Assembly: GCF_004801405.1 (NCBI RefSeq)
Contig: NZ_SSOB01000013.1
Location: 1 to 64,000 of the forward strand
Origin: Cohnella fermenti
GTDB taxonomy: Bacteria; Bacillota; Bacilli; Paenibacillales; Paenibacillaceae
Length of the DNA stretch: 64,000 nt
Direction of reading: 5' to 3'
In this document: positions 9,075 through 16,999 of the stretch, in pieces
How positions within the stretch are numbered: the stretch's first letter is position 1
Layout of the letters: every line of letters starts with the position of its first letter
Notes under the pieces: generated by a model
Seen by the model: the letters and a program-made list of their open reading frames with translations, nothing else
Database searches by the model: none
Told to the model about the DNA's origin: nothing
Position numbers and translations under genes: made by a program

Positions 9075-9407
9075 TCAGGCCGTCCAGAATATTCCCGCGC
9101 GGTCGACCTCCACTTGCTCCAGTTGGCGCTCGAAGTCCGCATGGGGAGGAATCGCCTCGGCCGTTCCCCATGTTCCGTCCTTCGCTCTCGCCAAGACATG
9201 CCACCGGTCCCCCGAGAAGCGAAACCGAACGATCGGCTGTCCGACCCACTCCCGATAAGAGGGATCGGGCCGTTCCTCGCATAGAGTAAGCTCCGCTGCC
9301 TCCCACTTGTACGTCAGACGAACGGACGAACGCATGGACGGCGGAATCTTCTCGCCGATATACCACTGGAGCAGCTTCTCCACTCGGCGGGTTGTCACAA
9401 TATCCAT
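9075..9407 (-). CDS. DUF3024-like small protein
   Basis: A 110-residue soluble protein that resembles DUF3024 proteins: an N-terminal helix, then a predicted beta-rich part with VRLTYKWE, LCEERPD and VRFRFSGDRWHV segments. A GGGGGAG ribosome binding site supports the ATG at 9407 over the longer frame start at 9443. It is 47 bp after the S14 gene and 31 bp before the AAA+ ATPase gene, so it is probably co-transcribed with both. Function is unknown; a substrate adaptor for the ATPase is one possibility suggested only by the pairing. Confidence 0.65.
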   Translation of the reverse strand: MDIVTTRRVEKLLQWYIGEKIPPSMRSSVRLTYKWEAAELTLCEERPDPSYREWVGQPIVRFRFSGDRWHVLARAKDGTWGTAEAIPPHADFERQLEQVEVDRAGIFWTA

Positions 9408-9454
9408 TCCCTCTCCCCCTTGCGAACGAATCGGAATTGCCAATCGGAATCGAA

Positions 9455-9724
9455 TTACCAGCTTGCTTTCTTCACGCCGGGAATCTGCCCCTTGTAGGCC
9501 AGCTCCCGGAAGGCGATCCGCGACACCTTGAACTTGCGGAGGTAACCGTGCGGTCTTCCCGTCAGCTCGCAGCGGTTATGCAGCCGAGTCGGCGAAGCGT
9601 TCCGGGGCAACTTCTTCAAGCCTTCATAATCCTTATTGTCCTTCAGTTGCTTCCGGATCTCCGCGTAACGGGCGACGATCGCCTGTCTCTTCTGCTCTTT
9701 AACCACTTTCGATTTCTTCGCCAT
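9455..9724 (-). CDS. rpsN: Ribosomal protein S14, zinc-independent paralogue
   Basis: An 89-residue S14 of the long, zinc-free type, starting [13 protein letters not shown] and ending in the family signature [19 protein letters not shown]. It has a single cysteine and no CxxC pairs, so it cannot form the zinc ribbon of the short C+ form. In Bacillus the equivalent (rpsN2, yhzA) is derepressed by Zur to spare zinc when the C+ protein fails. It lies 49 bp after rpmG. An in-frame upstream extension to 9766 is discounted because the family start motif is at 9724. Confidence 0.93.
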   Translation of the reverse strand: MAKKSKVVKEQKRQAIVARYAEIRKQLKDNKDYEGLKKLPRNASPTRLHNRCELTGRPHGYLRKFKVSRIAFRELAYKGQIPGVKKASW

Positions 9725-9773
9725 TGTTGTTGCCTCCATTATAAGTAGTTGAATTGTTTCCGGCAAATCCGGC

Positions 9774-9923
9774 TTAACGAGTTTCTCTGTGCAACGTGTA
9801 GCGCTTCAGACGGGGGCAATACTTCTTCAGCTCCAAGCGCTCCGGGTGGGTCCTCTTGTTCTTCGTCGTCGTGTAATTCCGATCTCCCGTCTCGGTGCAA
9901 GCAAGGGTAACGGTTACTCTCAT
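9774..9923 (-). CDS. rpmG: Ribosomal protein L33, zinc-independent paralogue
   Basis: A 49-residue L33. Where C+ forms carry two CxxC pairs, this protein has CTET and CPRL, so the second cysteine of each pair is lost and a zinc ribbon cannot form. Such C- copies replace zinc-binding L33 under zinc limitation. GAGAAGG eight bases upstream supports ATG 9923 over the frame start at 9965. It follows zur by 45 bp and precedes rpsN by 49 bp, so it could be read from the zagA2 promoter, from a weak local site, or both. Confidence 0.93.
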   Translation of the reverse strand: MRVTVTLACTETGDRNYTTTKNKRTHPERLELKKYCPRLKRYTLHRETR

Positions 9924-9940
9924 GCGGATCGCCTTCTCTC

Positions 9941-9956
9941 TTGTAATTGTAAATGC
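9941..9956 (-). promoter_or_regulatory. Degenerate Zur-like half site before rpmG
   Basis: TTGTAAT at 9941-9947 matches one half of the Zur box, but the other half is poorly conserved. It lies in the 45-bp gap between zur and rpmG, so it may give a weak internal zinc response or be chance. Confidence 0.3.
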
Positions 9957-9968
9957 ATGGAACAAGCG

Positions 9969-10418
9969 CTACTGCATGGCCGACGAGCTCTCCCTGCCGC
10001 AGCAATCCTTGCAATAACCGAATATGTCCAGCTTGTAATGGACGGATTGGAACCGCTCCGGCATCGGGAACGCCGAATCGGCCGGATCGAAGGTCACTCG
10101 GATCGCTTGCTTGCAGTCCATGCAGATGAATTGATAATGCGGAGCCTGCTCTGCCAGGAGCGCCCGATATCGCACATCGCTCCCGACAAGCATCGATTCG
10201 ATCAACCGCAAGTCCAGGAACAAGCGGAGATTCAAATAGATCGTTTCGTAGCTTAAGCCGGGGAACGTTCGCTTCATCTTCCCGTACAGCTCCATGGCGG
10301 CCTGCGGATGCTTCGATGTCGCAAGGAGCGTTAGCAGCCGTTTACGCTGTTCGGTAACGCGCATTCCGTTATCGAACAGTTCAAGCAAACATCTGTCCAT
10401 GTATTTCCTGACATTCAA
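9969..10418 (-). CDS. zur: Fur-family zinc uptake repressor Zur
   Basis: A 149-residue Fur-family regulator: a winged-helix N-terminal domain (TEQRKRLLTLL, recognition region SYETIYLNLRLF) and a dimerisation domain with structural-zinc pairs CMDC (near 98-101) and CKDC (near 137-140). Assignment to Zur rather than Fur or PerR rests on its position among four Zur-type boxes, znuCBA and the zinc-sparing ribosomal genes. It lies 50 bp downstream of zagA2, so the repressor is probably part of the operon it controls, giving negative feedback. Confidence 0.85.
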   Translation of the reverse strand: MNVRKYMDRCLLELFDNGMRVTEQRKRLLTLLATSKHPQAAMELYGKMKRTFPGLSYETIYLNLRLFLDLRLIESMLVGSDVRYRALLAEQAPHYQFICMDCKQAIRVTFDPADSAFPMPERFQSVHYKLDIFGYCKDCCGRESSSAMQ

Positions 10419-10468
10419 CCGTCATCACCCGCTTGAGCTATTCCGTAATTTGGATGGGATTGGCTGGA

Positions 10469-11641
10469 TCAAGGCAGCGGATCGTTCAACAGGCTCCAAT
10501 CGCTCTTCATTTCTTCCTCGGTCAGCAAGCAGGCATCGAGCGAGGCGGACAATTGGCCGGGATTCAGGCCGACGCCGATGAACACGATCTTGTTGACGCG
10601 ATCGCCGAACGGATCCGACCATTCCTCGCCCAGCTCGGGATCATCCCGCAGATGCGCTTCTTGTTCTTCCTCCGGCAGGGCGGCCAACCAATAACCCGAA
10701 GGGCCGAATTGAATCGAAGAACCCGCTTGGCTGAGGCTCTGGCCGGTATCGTTCCGGGACGCCACCCACATCATGCCTTTGGCGCGAACCACTTCCTCGG
10801 GCCAGTTCTCCATCCATTCCAAGAGCCGACTCGGGTGAAAAGGCTTCACTCGCTTAAACACGAACGAGGATATCCCGTATTCCTCGGTCTCGGGCACGTG
10901 AACCGGCTTCTCTAATTCCTTCAGCCAACCGGCCGACTGGCTCGCTTCCTCGAAGTTAAACAAGCCGGTATTCAGAATCTCCGCGGGGTCGACCTCCCCG
11001 TTAACGGTTCGGATAAGCTTGGCGCGCGGCTGCAGCTTGCGCAGGACGGCCTCCAATTGATCGAGCTCGTCGCCGGCGAGGGTGTCGCACTTGTTCAGCA
11101 GGAGCACATCGCAGAATTCGACCTGGTCGATCAGCAGGTCGACGACGTCCCGGGTGTCCTCCTCGCCGACCGCCTGATTGCGCTCCAGCAGCGATTCGCC
11201 GGAAGAGAAGTCGTGCCAGAACCGTTTGGCATCGACGACGGTCACCATGCAATCCAGCCGGCACCATTCCGCCAGATGAATCCCTTGCTCTTCGTCGGCA
11301 TACGTGAACGTCTGGGCAACCGGCACAGGCTCTCCGACTCCGGTCGATTCGATCAGAATGTAATCGAATCGACCGGAGCTCGCCAGCTTCTTCACCTCGA
11401 CGAGCAAGTCCTCGCGCAGCGTGCAGCAGATGCAGCCATTGGACATCTCCACCAGCTTCTCGTCCGTTCGCGATAACCCGCCGCCATCCTTGACGAGCTG
11501 CGCATCGATGTTCACTTCGCTCAGGTCGTTGACGATGACGGCGACCTTCAGCCCGTCCCGGTTGTTCAGCACATGGTTCAGAACGGTCGTCTTGCCTGCG
11601 CCGAGATAACCGCTTAGAACCGTTACCGGAATTGTGTTCAT
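10469..11641 (-). CDS. zagA: Second ZagA/YciC-type zinc metallochaperone
   Basis: A 390-residue COG0523 GTPase, highly similar to the 6906-8162 product over its whole length but without that protein's Ser/Gln/Asp-rich N-terminus. P-loop GYLGAGKTT starts at residue 10, followed by NGCICC and LNKCD. A Zur box lies about 20 bp before the ATG. It heads a run that continues through zur, rpmG, rpsN, the DUF3024-like gene and the AAA+ ATPase with gaps of about 30-50 bp. Two ZagA copies in one island suggest duplication with possible client specialisation. Confidence 0.87.
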   Translation of the reverse strand: MNTIPVTVLSGYLGAGKTTVLNHVLNNRDGLKVAVIVNDLSEVNIDAQLVKDGGGLSRTDEKLVEMSNGCICCTLREDLLVEVKKLASSGRFDYILIESTGVGEPVPVAQTFTYADEEQGIHLAEWCRLDCMVTVVDAKRFWHDFSSGESLLERNQAVGEEDTRDVVDLLIDQVEFCDVLLLNKCDTLAGDELDQLEAVLRKLQPRAKLIRTVNGEVDPAEILNTGLFNFEEASQSAGWLKELEKPVHVPETEEYGISSFVFKRVKPFHPSRLLEWMENWPEEVVRAKGMMWVASRNDTGQSLSQAGSSIQFGPSGYWLAALPEEEQEAHLRDDPELGEEWSDPFGDRVNKIVFIGVGLNPGQLSASLDACLLTEEEMKSDWSLLNDPLP

Positions 11642-11660
11642 GGGTAAGCTCTCCCAATCT

Positions 11661-11680
11661 AGGTGTAATTATTACGATTT
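11661..11680 (-). promoter_or_regulatory. Zur box upstream of zagA2
   Basis: GTGTAATTATTACGA at 11663-11677 matches the Zur consensus except for the first two positions and extends into TTT on the right. It sits just upstream of the zagA2 start and 69 bp beyond the znuA stop, so zagA2 has its own zinc control rather than reading through from znu. Confidence 0.82.
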
Positions 11681-11748
11681 GAACCCGTGGCGACCTCGCC
11701 GACCGCCATGACGATCTGCTTTGTCAGCCATTCTGTCTCTTGGGCCAT

Positions 11749-12741
11749 CTATTCGTTTAGCGCCTTGATCAAATTTTGCAGATTCTGCTTCATAATCCCG
11801 ATGTAATCGAGGTTGTTCTTGATATCGTCCTCCGTCAAGCCTTCAAGCGGATTCAGCACGTCCGTCTTGGCATTGATCTCGTCCGCAACGACTTGGGCAA
11901 CCTTCGGATCGACCAGCGTCTCGAAGAAGATCGTCTTGACCTCGTGCTCCTTGGCGAACTTGACGACCTCGGCCATCTCGCCTGCCGACGGCTCCTGTTC
12001 GGGCGACAAGCCGGAGATCGGAACCTGCGTCAGGGCATACTCCTGGGCCAAGTACCCGAACGCGGCATGCTGAGTAACGAACTCTCTATGCTTGACATCC
12101 TTGAGCCCGTCCCGGTATTCCTGGTCGAGTTCCTGCAGCTTGGCGATGTAAGCCTCGGCGTTCTTCTTGTAATCGTCCTTATGCGCCGGGTCGGCTTGCT
12201 CAAGCGCCGCCTGGATTGCGGCGACTTCCTTCTGGGCCAGAACCGGGCTCAGCCAGACGTGAGGGTCCAGCCCGTGGCCTTCTTCCTCATGCCCCTCTTC
12301 CTCCGCATCGTTCTCCTCCTCGTCGTGGTCGCCGTTGTCCCCGTGTTCGTGCTCGTCCTCCGTGCCCTCCATCAACGAGATTCCTTGGCTCGCTTCGACG
12401 ACAATGCGATCGCTGTTGGCCGCGCTCGACAGCGCATCCTCCACCCAGCCTTCCACGATGCCGTTGTAGACGAACACGTCGGCGTCCTTAAGCGTCGCCA
12501 TATCCTTCGCGCTTGGCTCCCAATCGTGCGGCTCGACGCCGGAAGGGATAAGCGCCACGACCTCCGCATGATCGCCGGCCACCTGCTTGCTGAACTCGTA
12601 CATCGGATAGAACGTCGTGACGACCTTGATCTTGCCCGCGCTCTCGTCCGCTTGAGACACCTCCGCCTTGTTGCCGCAACCCGATAACACGAGGGCCAAC
12701 CCCGCGCTTACTACCATCGTTTTTCTCATCCAACTGGTCAT
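11749..12741 (-). CDS. znuA: Zinc ABC transporter substrate-binding lipoprotein
   Basis: A 330-residue ZnuA/AdcA protein. A signal peptide ends in a lipobox with Cys at residue 22 (LSGC). A His/Asp/Glu-rich loop (HEHGDNGDHDEEE region, then GHEEEGHG) follows near 120-145, as in zinc-specific cluster-9 binding proteins, and then the ligand motif DPHVWLSP. It captures zinc outside the membrane for ZnuB/ZnuC. ATG 12741 is chosen because the GTG at 12759 overlaps the GGAGG ribosome binding site. It is the last gene of znuCBA, 71 bp after znuB. Confidence 0.92.
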   Translation of the reverse strand: MTSWMRKTMVVSAGLALVLSGCGNKAEVSQADESAGKIKVVTTFYPMYEFSKQVAGDHAEVVALIPSGVEPHDWEPSAKDMATLKDADVFVYNGIVEGWVEDALSSAANSDRIVVEASQGISLMEGTEDEHEHGDNGDHDEEENDAEEEGHEEEGHGLDPHVWLSPVLAQKEVAAIQAALEQADPAHKDDYKKNAEAYIAKLQELDQEYRDGLKDVKHREFVTQHAAFGYLAQEYALTQVPISGLSPEQEPSAGEMAEVVKFAKEHEVKTIFFETLVDPKVAQVVADEINAKTDVLNPLEGLTEDDIKNNLDYIGIMKQNLQNLIKALNE

Positions 12742-12812
12742 GCTTCGCCATACCTCCACAGAATAAAGTTGTTATAATGAAATCCGCCCTTCTCCGGATG
12801 ACGATTCGCCCT

Positions 12813-13691
12813 TTATTCGGCTCTCGTCACCCTGGAAGGAGTGGCGGGTGTTTCCTCTTGAACGGTTTGGATTCGGGCTCTGACCCCGAGCTTCTTGAGC
12901 GCCTTCTTGAGCGTCACCCCGACAACGAGGAACACCAGCAAGACGAATGCGATAGTTCCTCCGGGAGGCGTGCTCAGCTCGTAAGAAGCGGACAGCCCTG
13001 CGAATACGCCGACCAATCCGATGCCCATCGAGACAAAGACAGCGGCCGCGAAGCTCGGAGAGATTCGGATCGCCAGCGAGGCCGGCAGCACAATCAGCGA
13101 AGAGACGAGCAGCACGCCGACAATCGGCATCGCTGCGGCAACGATCATCCCCGTCACGACACTGAAGCCAAGGGAGATCCACGATACGGGAAGACCGTTC
13201 GTACGGGCCGTCTCTTCATCGAAGGAGATCAAATAAAGCGGCCTGCGCAGCAGGTAGAAGAACAAGGCGCCGACGATCGCCGTCGCGAGCATGAAGAGCA
13301 GCTCGGTCCGATTCACCGCTACGACGGAACCGAACAGGTAGGACGAGAAGCTGACATTCAGCGTCTTGTTCAGCCCCATCAGAATAACGGACAGCGACAA
13401 GCCGCCGACCATGATGATCGCCACCGAGACTTCGCTGTACGTCCGGTAGGCCCGGCGCAGATATTCGACGGTGATCGCGCCGACGATGGCCACGAGGAAT
13501 CCCGTCACCGTCGGGTTGACGTGGAAGTAAGCTCCTCCCGCTACGCCCGCGAGCGATACGTGGGACAGCATGTCGGCCATCAGGGCCTGACGCCGGAGCA
13601 GCAAGTAGACGCCAAGAGCGGAAGCTAACAGCGCAATGATCCCGCCGGCACAAAATGCCCGCTGCATGAAGTCGTAGTGCAACATCTCCAT
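12813..13691 (-). CDS. znuB: Zinc ABC transporter permease
   Basis: A 292-residue membrane permease of the ABC-3 family (ZnuB/AdcB). About eight or nine hydrophobic helices are evident, with the family-typical LRRQALMADMLSHVSLAGVAGG segment near residues 30-50 where the ATPase docks. It forms the zinc channel with ZnuC and receives zinc from ZnuA. Its start lies within the 3' end of znuC (67-bp overlap in another frame), which indicates tight translational coupling. Confidence 0.92.
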   Translation of the reverse strand: MEMLHYDFMQRAFCAGGIIALLASALGVYLLLRRQALMADMLSHVSLAGVAGGAYFHVNPTVTGFLVAIVGAITVEYLRRAYRTYSEVSVAIIMVGGLSLSVILMGLNKTLNVSFSSYLFGSVVAVNRTELLFMLATAIVGALFFYLLRRPLYLISFDEETARTNGLPVSWISLGFSVVTGMIVAAAMPIVGVLLVSSLIVLPASLAIRISPSFAAAVFVSMGIGLVGVFAGLSASYELSTPPGGTIAFVLLVFLVVGVTLKKALKKLGVRARIQTVQEETPATPSRVTRAE

Positions 13692-14344
13692 CCGCTCTCT
13701 TCCTTCCTCTCCAGCGTAATGAGGCGATCCAGCTCCGGCTCGACCTCTGACAAGTGGTGCGTCACCATGACGACCGTCTTGCCCTTCTCGCGAACCTCGT
13801 TGCGCATCAATTCATAGAACCGGGCGCGGCTCTCCTTGTCCATCCCGGTTGTCGGCTCATCCAGCACGTACAGATCCGGGGACAGCGCCAGCGCTCTGGC
13901 CAGACATATCCGCTGCTTCTGCCCGCCGGACAGCTCGCCGATCTTGCGATTGCGCAGATGGAGCGTATCCGTCAGGAGGAGCGCCTTCTCTACGGCTTCC
14001 CGGTCGTTCTTCCTCATCCTTCGCAGCCACGACCCGCGGCCGTATCGTCCCGATTGAACGAATTCCAGCACGTTGCTCGGGAAGCCGCTGTTGAACGAGG
14101 CGATCTGCTGCGGCACGTATCCGACGACAAGCTTGCCGCCTTCCCTGTTCGTGGAAGAGATCTCCGCCGTTCCTCGCCATGGCTGCAGCAGCCCCAACGC
14201 AAGCTTAAGGAGCGTGGTCTTCGCTGCGCCGTTAGGGCCGGTGACGGCAACAAACTCGTTGGAGTGGATCTCGACGTTAGCCTCTTCCAGGCAAGGCACA
14301 TCGCCATAGCCGAACATCACGTCCCGAAGGCTGGCCAGTCTCAT
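13625..14344 (-). CDS. znuC: Zinc ABC transporter ATP-binding protein
   Basis: A 239-residue ABC ATPase: Walker A GPNGAAKTT (the usual Gly before Lys is Ala), Q-loop near residue 80, signature LSGGQKQR, Walker B LYVLDEPT and H-loop VTHH. The Walker A change resembles ZnuC of Bacillus, where this position also varies. The C-terminus past about residue 215 is Cys/Ser-rich and overlaps znuB by 67 bp, so it may be a run-on tail rather than a conserved domain. First gene of znuCBA, with a Zur box 52 bp upstream of the start. Confidence 0.9.
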   Translation of the reverse strand: MRLASLRDVMFGYGDVPCLEEANVEIHSNEFVAVTGPNGAAKTTLLKLALGLLQPWRGTAEISSTNREGGKLVVGYVPQQIASFNSGFPSNVLEFVQSGRYGRGSWLRRMRKNDREAVEKALLLTDTLHLRNRKIGELSGGQKQRICLARALALSPDLYVLDEPTTGMDKESRARFYELMRNEVREKGKTVVMVTHHLSEVEPELDRLITLERKEESGWRCCTTTSCSGHFVPAGSLRC

Positions 14345-14393
14345 CTCGTTCCGATCCCCCTTCTCGAGGCGACTTTACCATCGCCTTCGCGGT

Positions 14394-14412
14394 ACGCGTA
14401 ATAATTACGATT
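14394..14412 (-). promoter_or_regulatory. Zur box upstream of znuCBA
   Basis: GCGTAATAATTACGA at 14396-14410 matches the 15-bp Zur consensus except at the first base. It lies about 50 bp upstream of the znuC start, a normal place for repression of the uptake operon. Confidence 0.86.
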
Positions 14413-14534
14413 ACGAATCAAGCGGAAAATCCAACTCGAGAAGCAAGCGAAACATCCGGCTCCGAGCGGATGCTTGGCTGCATGCTTGGGCGGAGGCTCG
14501 GTCGGACGCCGTTCTTTTTGGATGCCGTTCTTTT

Positions 14535-14549
14535 GTGTAATTATTACAC
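14535..14549. promoter_or_regulatory. Perfect 7-1-7 palindrome, Zur/Fur-like
   Basis: GTGTAATTATTACAC is a perfect 15-bp palindrome with the 7-1-7 layout of Fur-family operators. It differs from the Zur box only in the outer two bases of each arm. It lies between divergent znuC and adaA, about 125 bp upstream of the nearer of its two Zur-box-bearing promoters and 133 bp before the adaA start. It may be a second Zur operator for znu or bring adaA under metal control. Confidence 0.5.
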
Positions 14550-14681
14550 TTAAGAAGAATAGCAGAAGTGTTCCTGTCCGTCAACCCGTCGCACGATCAT
14601 TTCGTTATCTTGCTCTTCTATTGCCTAAATCCCCTCAACGCCCGATTTCAAGGTTATACTTACGTAGGAGGCGAGAATCGC

Positions 14682-15266
14682 ATGAATCGCATGAATGACG
14701 AGCAGTGGCAGGCTGTCGCCAACAACGACGGTTCCTACGACGGGAGCTTCTTCTATGCGGTGAAGACGACGGGCATCTTCTGCCGCCCTTCCTGCCGCTC
14801 GAAGCTGCCCAATCGGGAGAACATCGACTTCTTCCTCACGGCCGACCAAGCGCTTGCCGCCGGATTCCGCCCGTGCAAGCGATGCAAGCCGACCGGAGAG
14901 CGGCTGCCGGACGAGGAATGGATCGCACTCGTCACCGCATATGCGGATGCGCACTACGCGGAAGCGCTGACGCTGGCGACACTGGCCGAGCTGACCCATG
15001 GAACGCCCTATCACCTGCATCGCACGTTCAGAAGAATCACGGGGCTGACTCCGGTCGAATACGTCCAGCAGGTTCGCATCGGCCAAGCCCGGCGGCGCTT
15101 AACCGAGTCCGACGCCTCGATTGCCGAAGTCGGCAGAGCCGTCGGGCTCGCGAACACCCCTTATTTTATTACCCTGTTCAAGAAAAAAACCGGCCAGACG
15201 CCGGAAGCCTATCGCCGGCAGCATCGGCAGCCCAATAAGCAACAGACGGAGGAGACGCGATCATGA
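14682..15266 (+). CDS. adaA: AdaA: methylphosphotriester-DNA methyltransferase/activator
   Basis: A 194-residue AdaA. The N-terminal Ada zinc domain has the four cysteines in FCRPSCRSK and PCKRCKP; the first accepts methyl groups from phosphotriesters and turns the protein into an activator. An AraC-type double HTH follows (TPYHLHRTFRRITG and ANTPYFITLFKKKTG). ATG 14682 follows TAGGAGG; the frame extends upstream to 14568 without support. The stop overlaps the adaB start by 4 bp, so activator and repair enzyme are coupled. The zinc requirement of the Ada domain is a possible link to the neighbouring zinc island. Confidence 0.93.
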   Translation: MNRMNDEQWQAVANNDGSYDGSFFYAVKTTGIFCRPSCRSKLPNRENIDFFLTADQALAAGFRPCKRCKPTGERLPDEEWIALVTAYADAHYAEALTLATLAELTHGTPYHLHRTFRRITGLTPVEYVQQVRIGQARRRLTESDASIAEVGRAVGLANTPYFITLFKKKTGQTPEAYRRQHRQPNKQQTEETRS

Positions 15267-15796
15267 TCAAGAACAACGGAACAACGAATGGCGGGCAGCC
15301 GCTCTACTGGACCTTGCTTGTGTGCGGCAATTGGAAGGTTCATCTCGCCGCCGCAGAGGAAGGCTTAAGCTTCGTCGGCTCGCAAGACCGCCCTTATGAA
15401 GAGCTGGCCGCGTGGGCGGCAACCCGCTTCCCGGAACGGCCGCTCGTTCGCGGCGACGAGCAGTTGCGTCCTTATGCGGACGAGCTTATTCGCTACTTCC
15501 GAGGAGAACCGGGCGAGCTCAAGGCCCCTCTGTTCTACCGCGGAACGGCGTTCCAGGAGGCGGTCTGGCAGGCGCTCCGCGAGATTCCGTACGGCCAGCT
15601 TCGGACGTACTCGGACATTGCGGAGCGGATCGGCAAGCCCGCTGCGGTGCGCGCGGTCGGGGCCGCCATCGGCGCCAACCCGATCCTGATCGCCGTTCCG
15701 TGCCATCGCGTCATCGGCAAGAACGGGGCGTTGACCGGCTACCGCGGCGGCATGGCGATGAAGACGCAGCTATTGGAGCTGGAGCGCTTGCCTTAA
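15263..15796 (+). CDS. adaB: O6-methylguanine-DNA methyltransferase AdaB/Ogt
   Basis: A 177-residue suicide methyltransferase that removes alkyl groups from O6 of guanine. The acceptor motif PCHRVIG is near residue 150, preceded by the helix-turn-helix region (GQLRTYSDIAERIGKP) and the Asn hinge (GANPILIAVPCHR). It overlaps adaA by 4 bp, as in the Bacillus adaAB operon, and should be induced by AdaA after alkylation damage. Confidence 0.94.
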   Translation: MIKNNGTTNGGQPLYWTLLVCGNWKVHLAAAEEGLSFVGSQDRPYEELAAWAATRFPERPLVRGDEQLRPYADELIRYFRGEPGELKAPLFYRGTAFQEAVWQALREIPYGQLRTYSDIAERIGKPAAVRAVGAAIGANPILIAVPCHRVIGKNGALTGYRGGMAMKTQLLELERLP

Positions 15797-16096
15797 GCTT
15801 CTTGCCTTAAGCTCCTGGCCGCCCCTTGTCATCGGACTCCATTGGGCGTAAACTTTATAAGGGTCTGCGCTCCAATTCCTACATACGCTTGAACGGTTCG
15901 TTCGAACCGGATGTCCGGCTCCTTGAGCGCCATCGCGGCTTATTCCGCAGAGGGGCTTCGCGCTGTGCGAGCCTGCGATTCGCGAACATAGTCGCACAAA
16001 GCCCGGCCTTAAGTCCGGTGACGCCCTGCGGATTCCGTGTTAGGCTGTTCCCTAGCGATGCTGGCATCAACTTAATGAATGAGGTGAAATCCGTAG
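15797..16096. other. 300-bp gap, no gene seen
   Basis: Separates adaB from uppP. It contains a 7-bp inverted repeat (15894-15900 and 15903-15909, CGGTTCG/CGAACCG) and a GAGGTG ribosome binding site for uppP at about 16081-16086. No convincing adaB terminator or coding frame is visible. Confidence 0.5.
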
Positions 16097-16897
16097 ATGA
16101 GCGATTTATTCAGTTCCATTATTCTCGGCATCGTAGAAGGCTTGACCGAATTCCTCCCCGTCTCCTCCACCGGTCACTTGATTCTGGTCAGCGACCTTAT
16201 CGGGTTCGACGAGGATTGGACGACCACCTTCAAGATCGTCATCCAGCTCGGCGCGGTCATGGCGGTTCTGATTCTGTATTGGAAGAGGTACCTCGGCATC
16301 GCCAAGGATGTCGTAACGTTTAAGCTGACACCGAACAAGCTGAACGTCTTCCATCTCGTTCTTGCCATGATCCCCGCCCTCGTCGTCTACCTGCTCGCCA
16401 AGGACTTCATCAAGAACGATCTGTTCGGACCGAAGCCGGTGCTGATCAGCTTGATCGTCGGCGGCATTCTCATGATCGTCGCCGCACGGGTCAAGCGCAA
16501 GATCACGGCCGAGGAGACGGACGACATCACGTACAAGCAAGCGTTCGGCATCGGCTTGTTCCAGTGCCTGGCGCTCTGGCCCGGCTTCTCCCGCTCCGGA
16601 TCGACGATCTCCGGCGGCCTGCTGCTCGGGACAAGCCAGAAGGCTGCGGCGGACTTCACGTTCATCATCTCCGTGCCGGTTATGCTCGGCGCAACGGTGC
16701 TCGATATGTACGACAGCCGCGACATGCTGACATCCGACCGGCTGGTGCTGTTCCTGATCGGCTTCATCGCCGCCTTCGTCGTTGCGATGATCGCCGTCGT
16801 CACATTCCTGAACCTGATCAAGCGGCTTCGCCTGGAATGGTTCGCCGTATACCGCTTTGTCATCGCGATTCTGTTCTTTATTTTCGTTATTCTGTAA
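16097..16897 (+). CDS. uppP: Undecaprenyl-diphosphatase UppP (BacA)
   Basis: A 266-residue membrane enzyme that dephosphorylates undecaprenyl diphosphate to recycle the lipid carrier of cell-wall synthesis; overexpression is known to give bacitracin resistance. Signature motifs are EGLTEFLPVSSTGHL (about 14-28) and PGFSRSGSTISGG (about 161-173), which supply the catalytic Glu, Ser and Arg residues. Eight or so hydrophobic helices are present. It is monocistronic and convergent with the RADAR genes, sharing the terminator at 16915-16954. Confidence 0.95.
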   Translation: MSDLFSSIILGIVEGLTEFLPVSSTGHLILVSDLIGFDEDWTTTFKIVIQLGAVMAVLILYWKRYLGIAKDVVTFKLTPNKLNVFHLVLAMIPALVVYLLAKDFIKNDLFGPKPVLISLIVGGILMIVAARVKRKITAEETDDITYKQAFGIGLFQCLALWPGFSRSGSTISGGLLLGTSQKAAADFTFIISVPVMLGATVLDMYDSRDMLTSDRLVLFLIGFIAAFVVAMIAVVTFLNLIKRLRLEWFAVYRFVIAILFFIFVIL

Positions 16898-16914
16898 TCA
16901 ACCCGCCAACCACG

Positions 16915-16954
16915 AACGGCAGCTCGAGCGCGATGACGCTCGGACTGCCGTTTT
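16915..16954. terminator. Terminator between uppP and rdrB
   Basis: AACGGCAG (16915-16922) pairs with CTGCCGTT (16945-16952), continued inward by CGAGCG/CGCTCG after a two-base mismatch, with a 6-nt loop and a terminal T run on the plus strand. It ends uppP and lies 46 bp beyond the rdrB stop, where it could also slow rdrB transcripts. Confidence 0.75.
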
Positions 16955-16999
16955 GAGTTATTTGCTGCAGGATTTGCTGCAGATGCGGCCCATGAGCGA

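Noticed and set aside
13625..13691. znuC Walker A Gly-to-Ala change as an inactivated ATPase
   Set aside because: ZnuC-type proteins vary at this position and all other ATPase motifs are intact, so loss of function is not indicated.
15826..16096. Short frames between adaB and uppP
   Set aside because: No ribosome binding site or family resemblance; the frames run into uppP out of phase.
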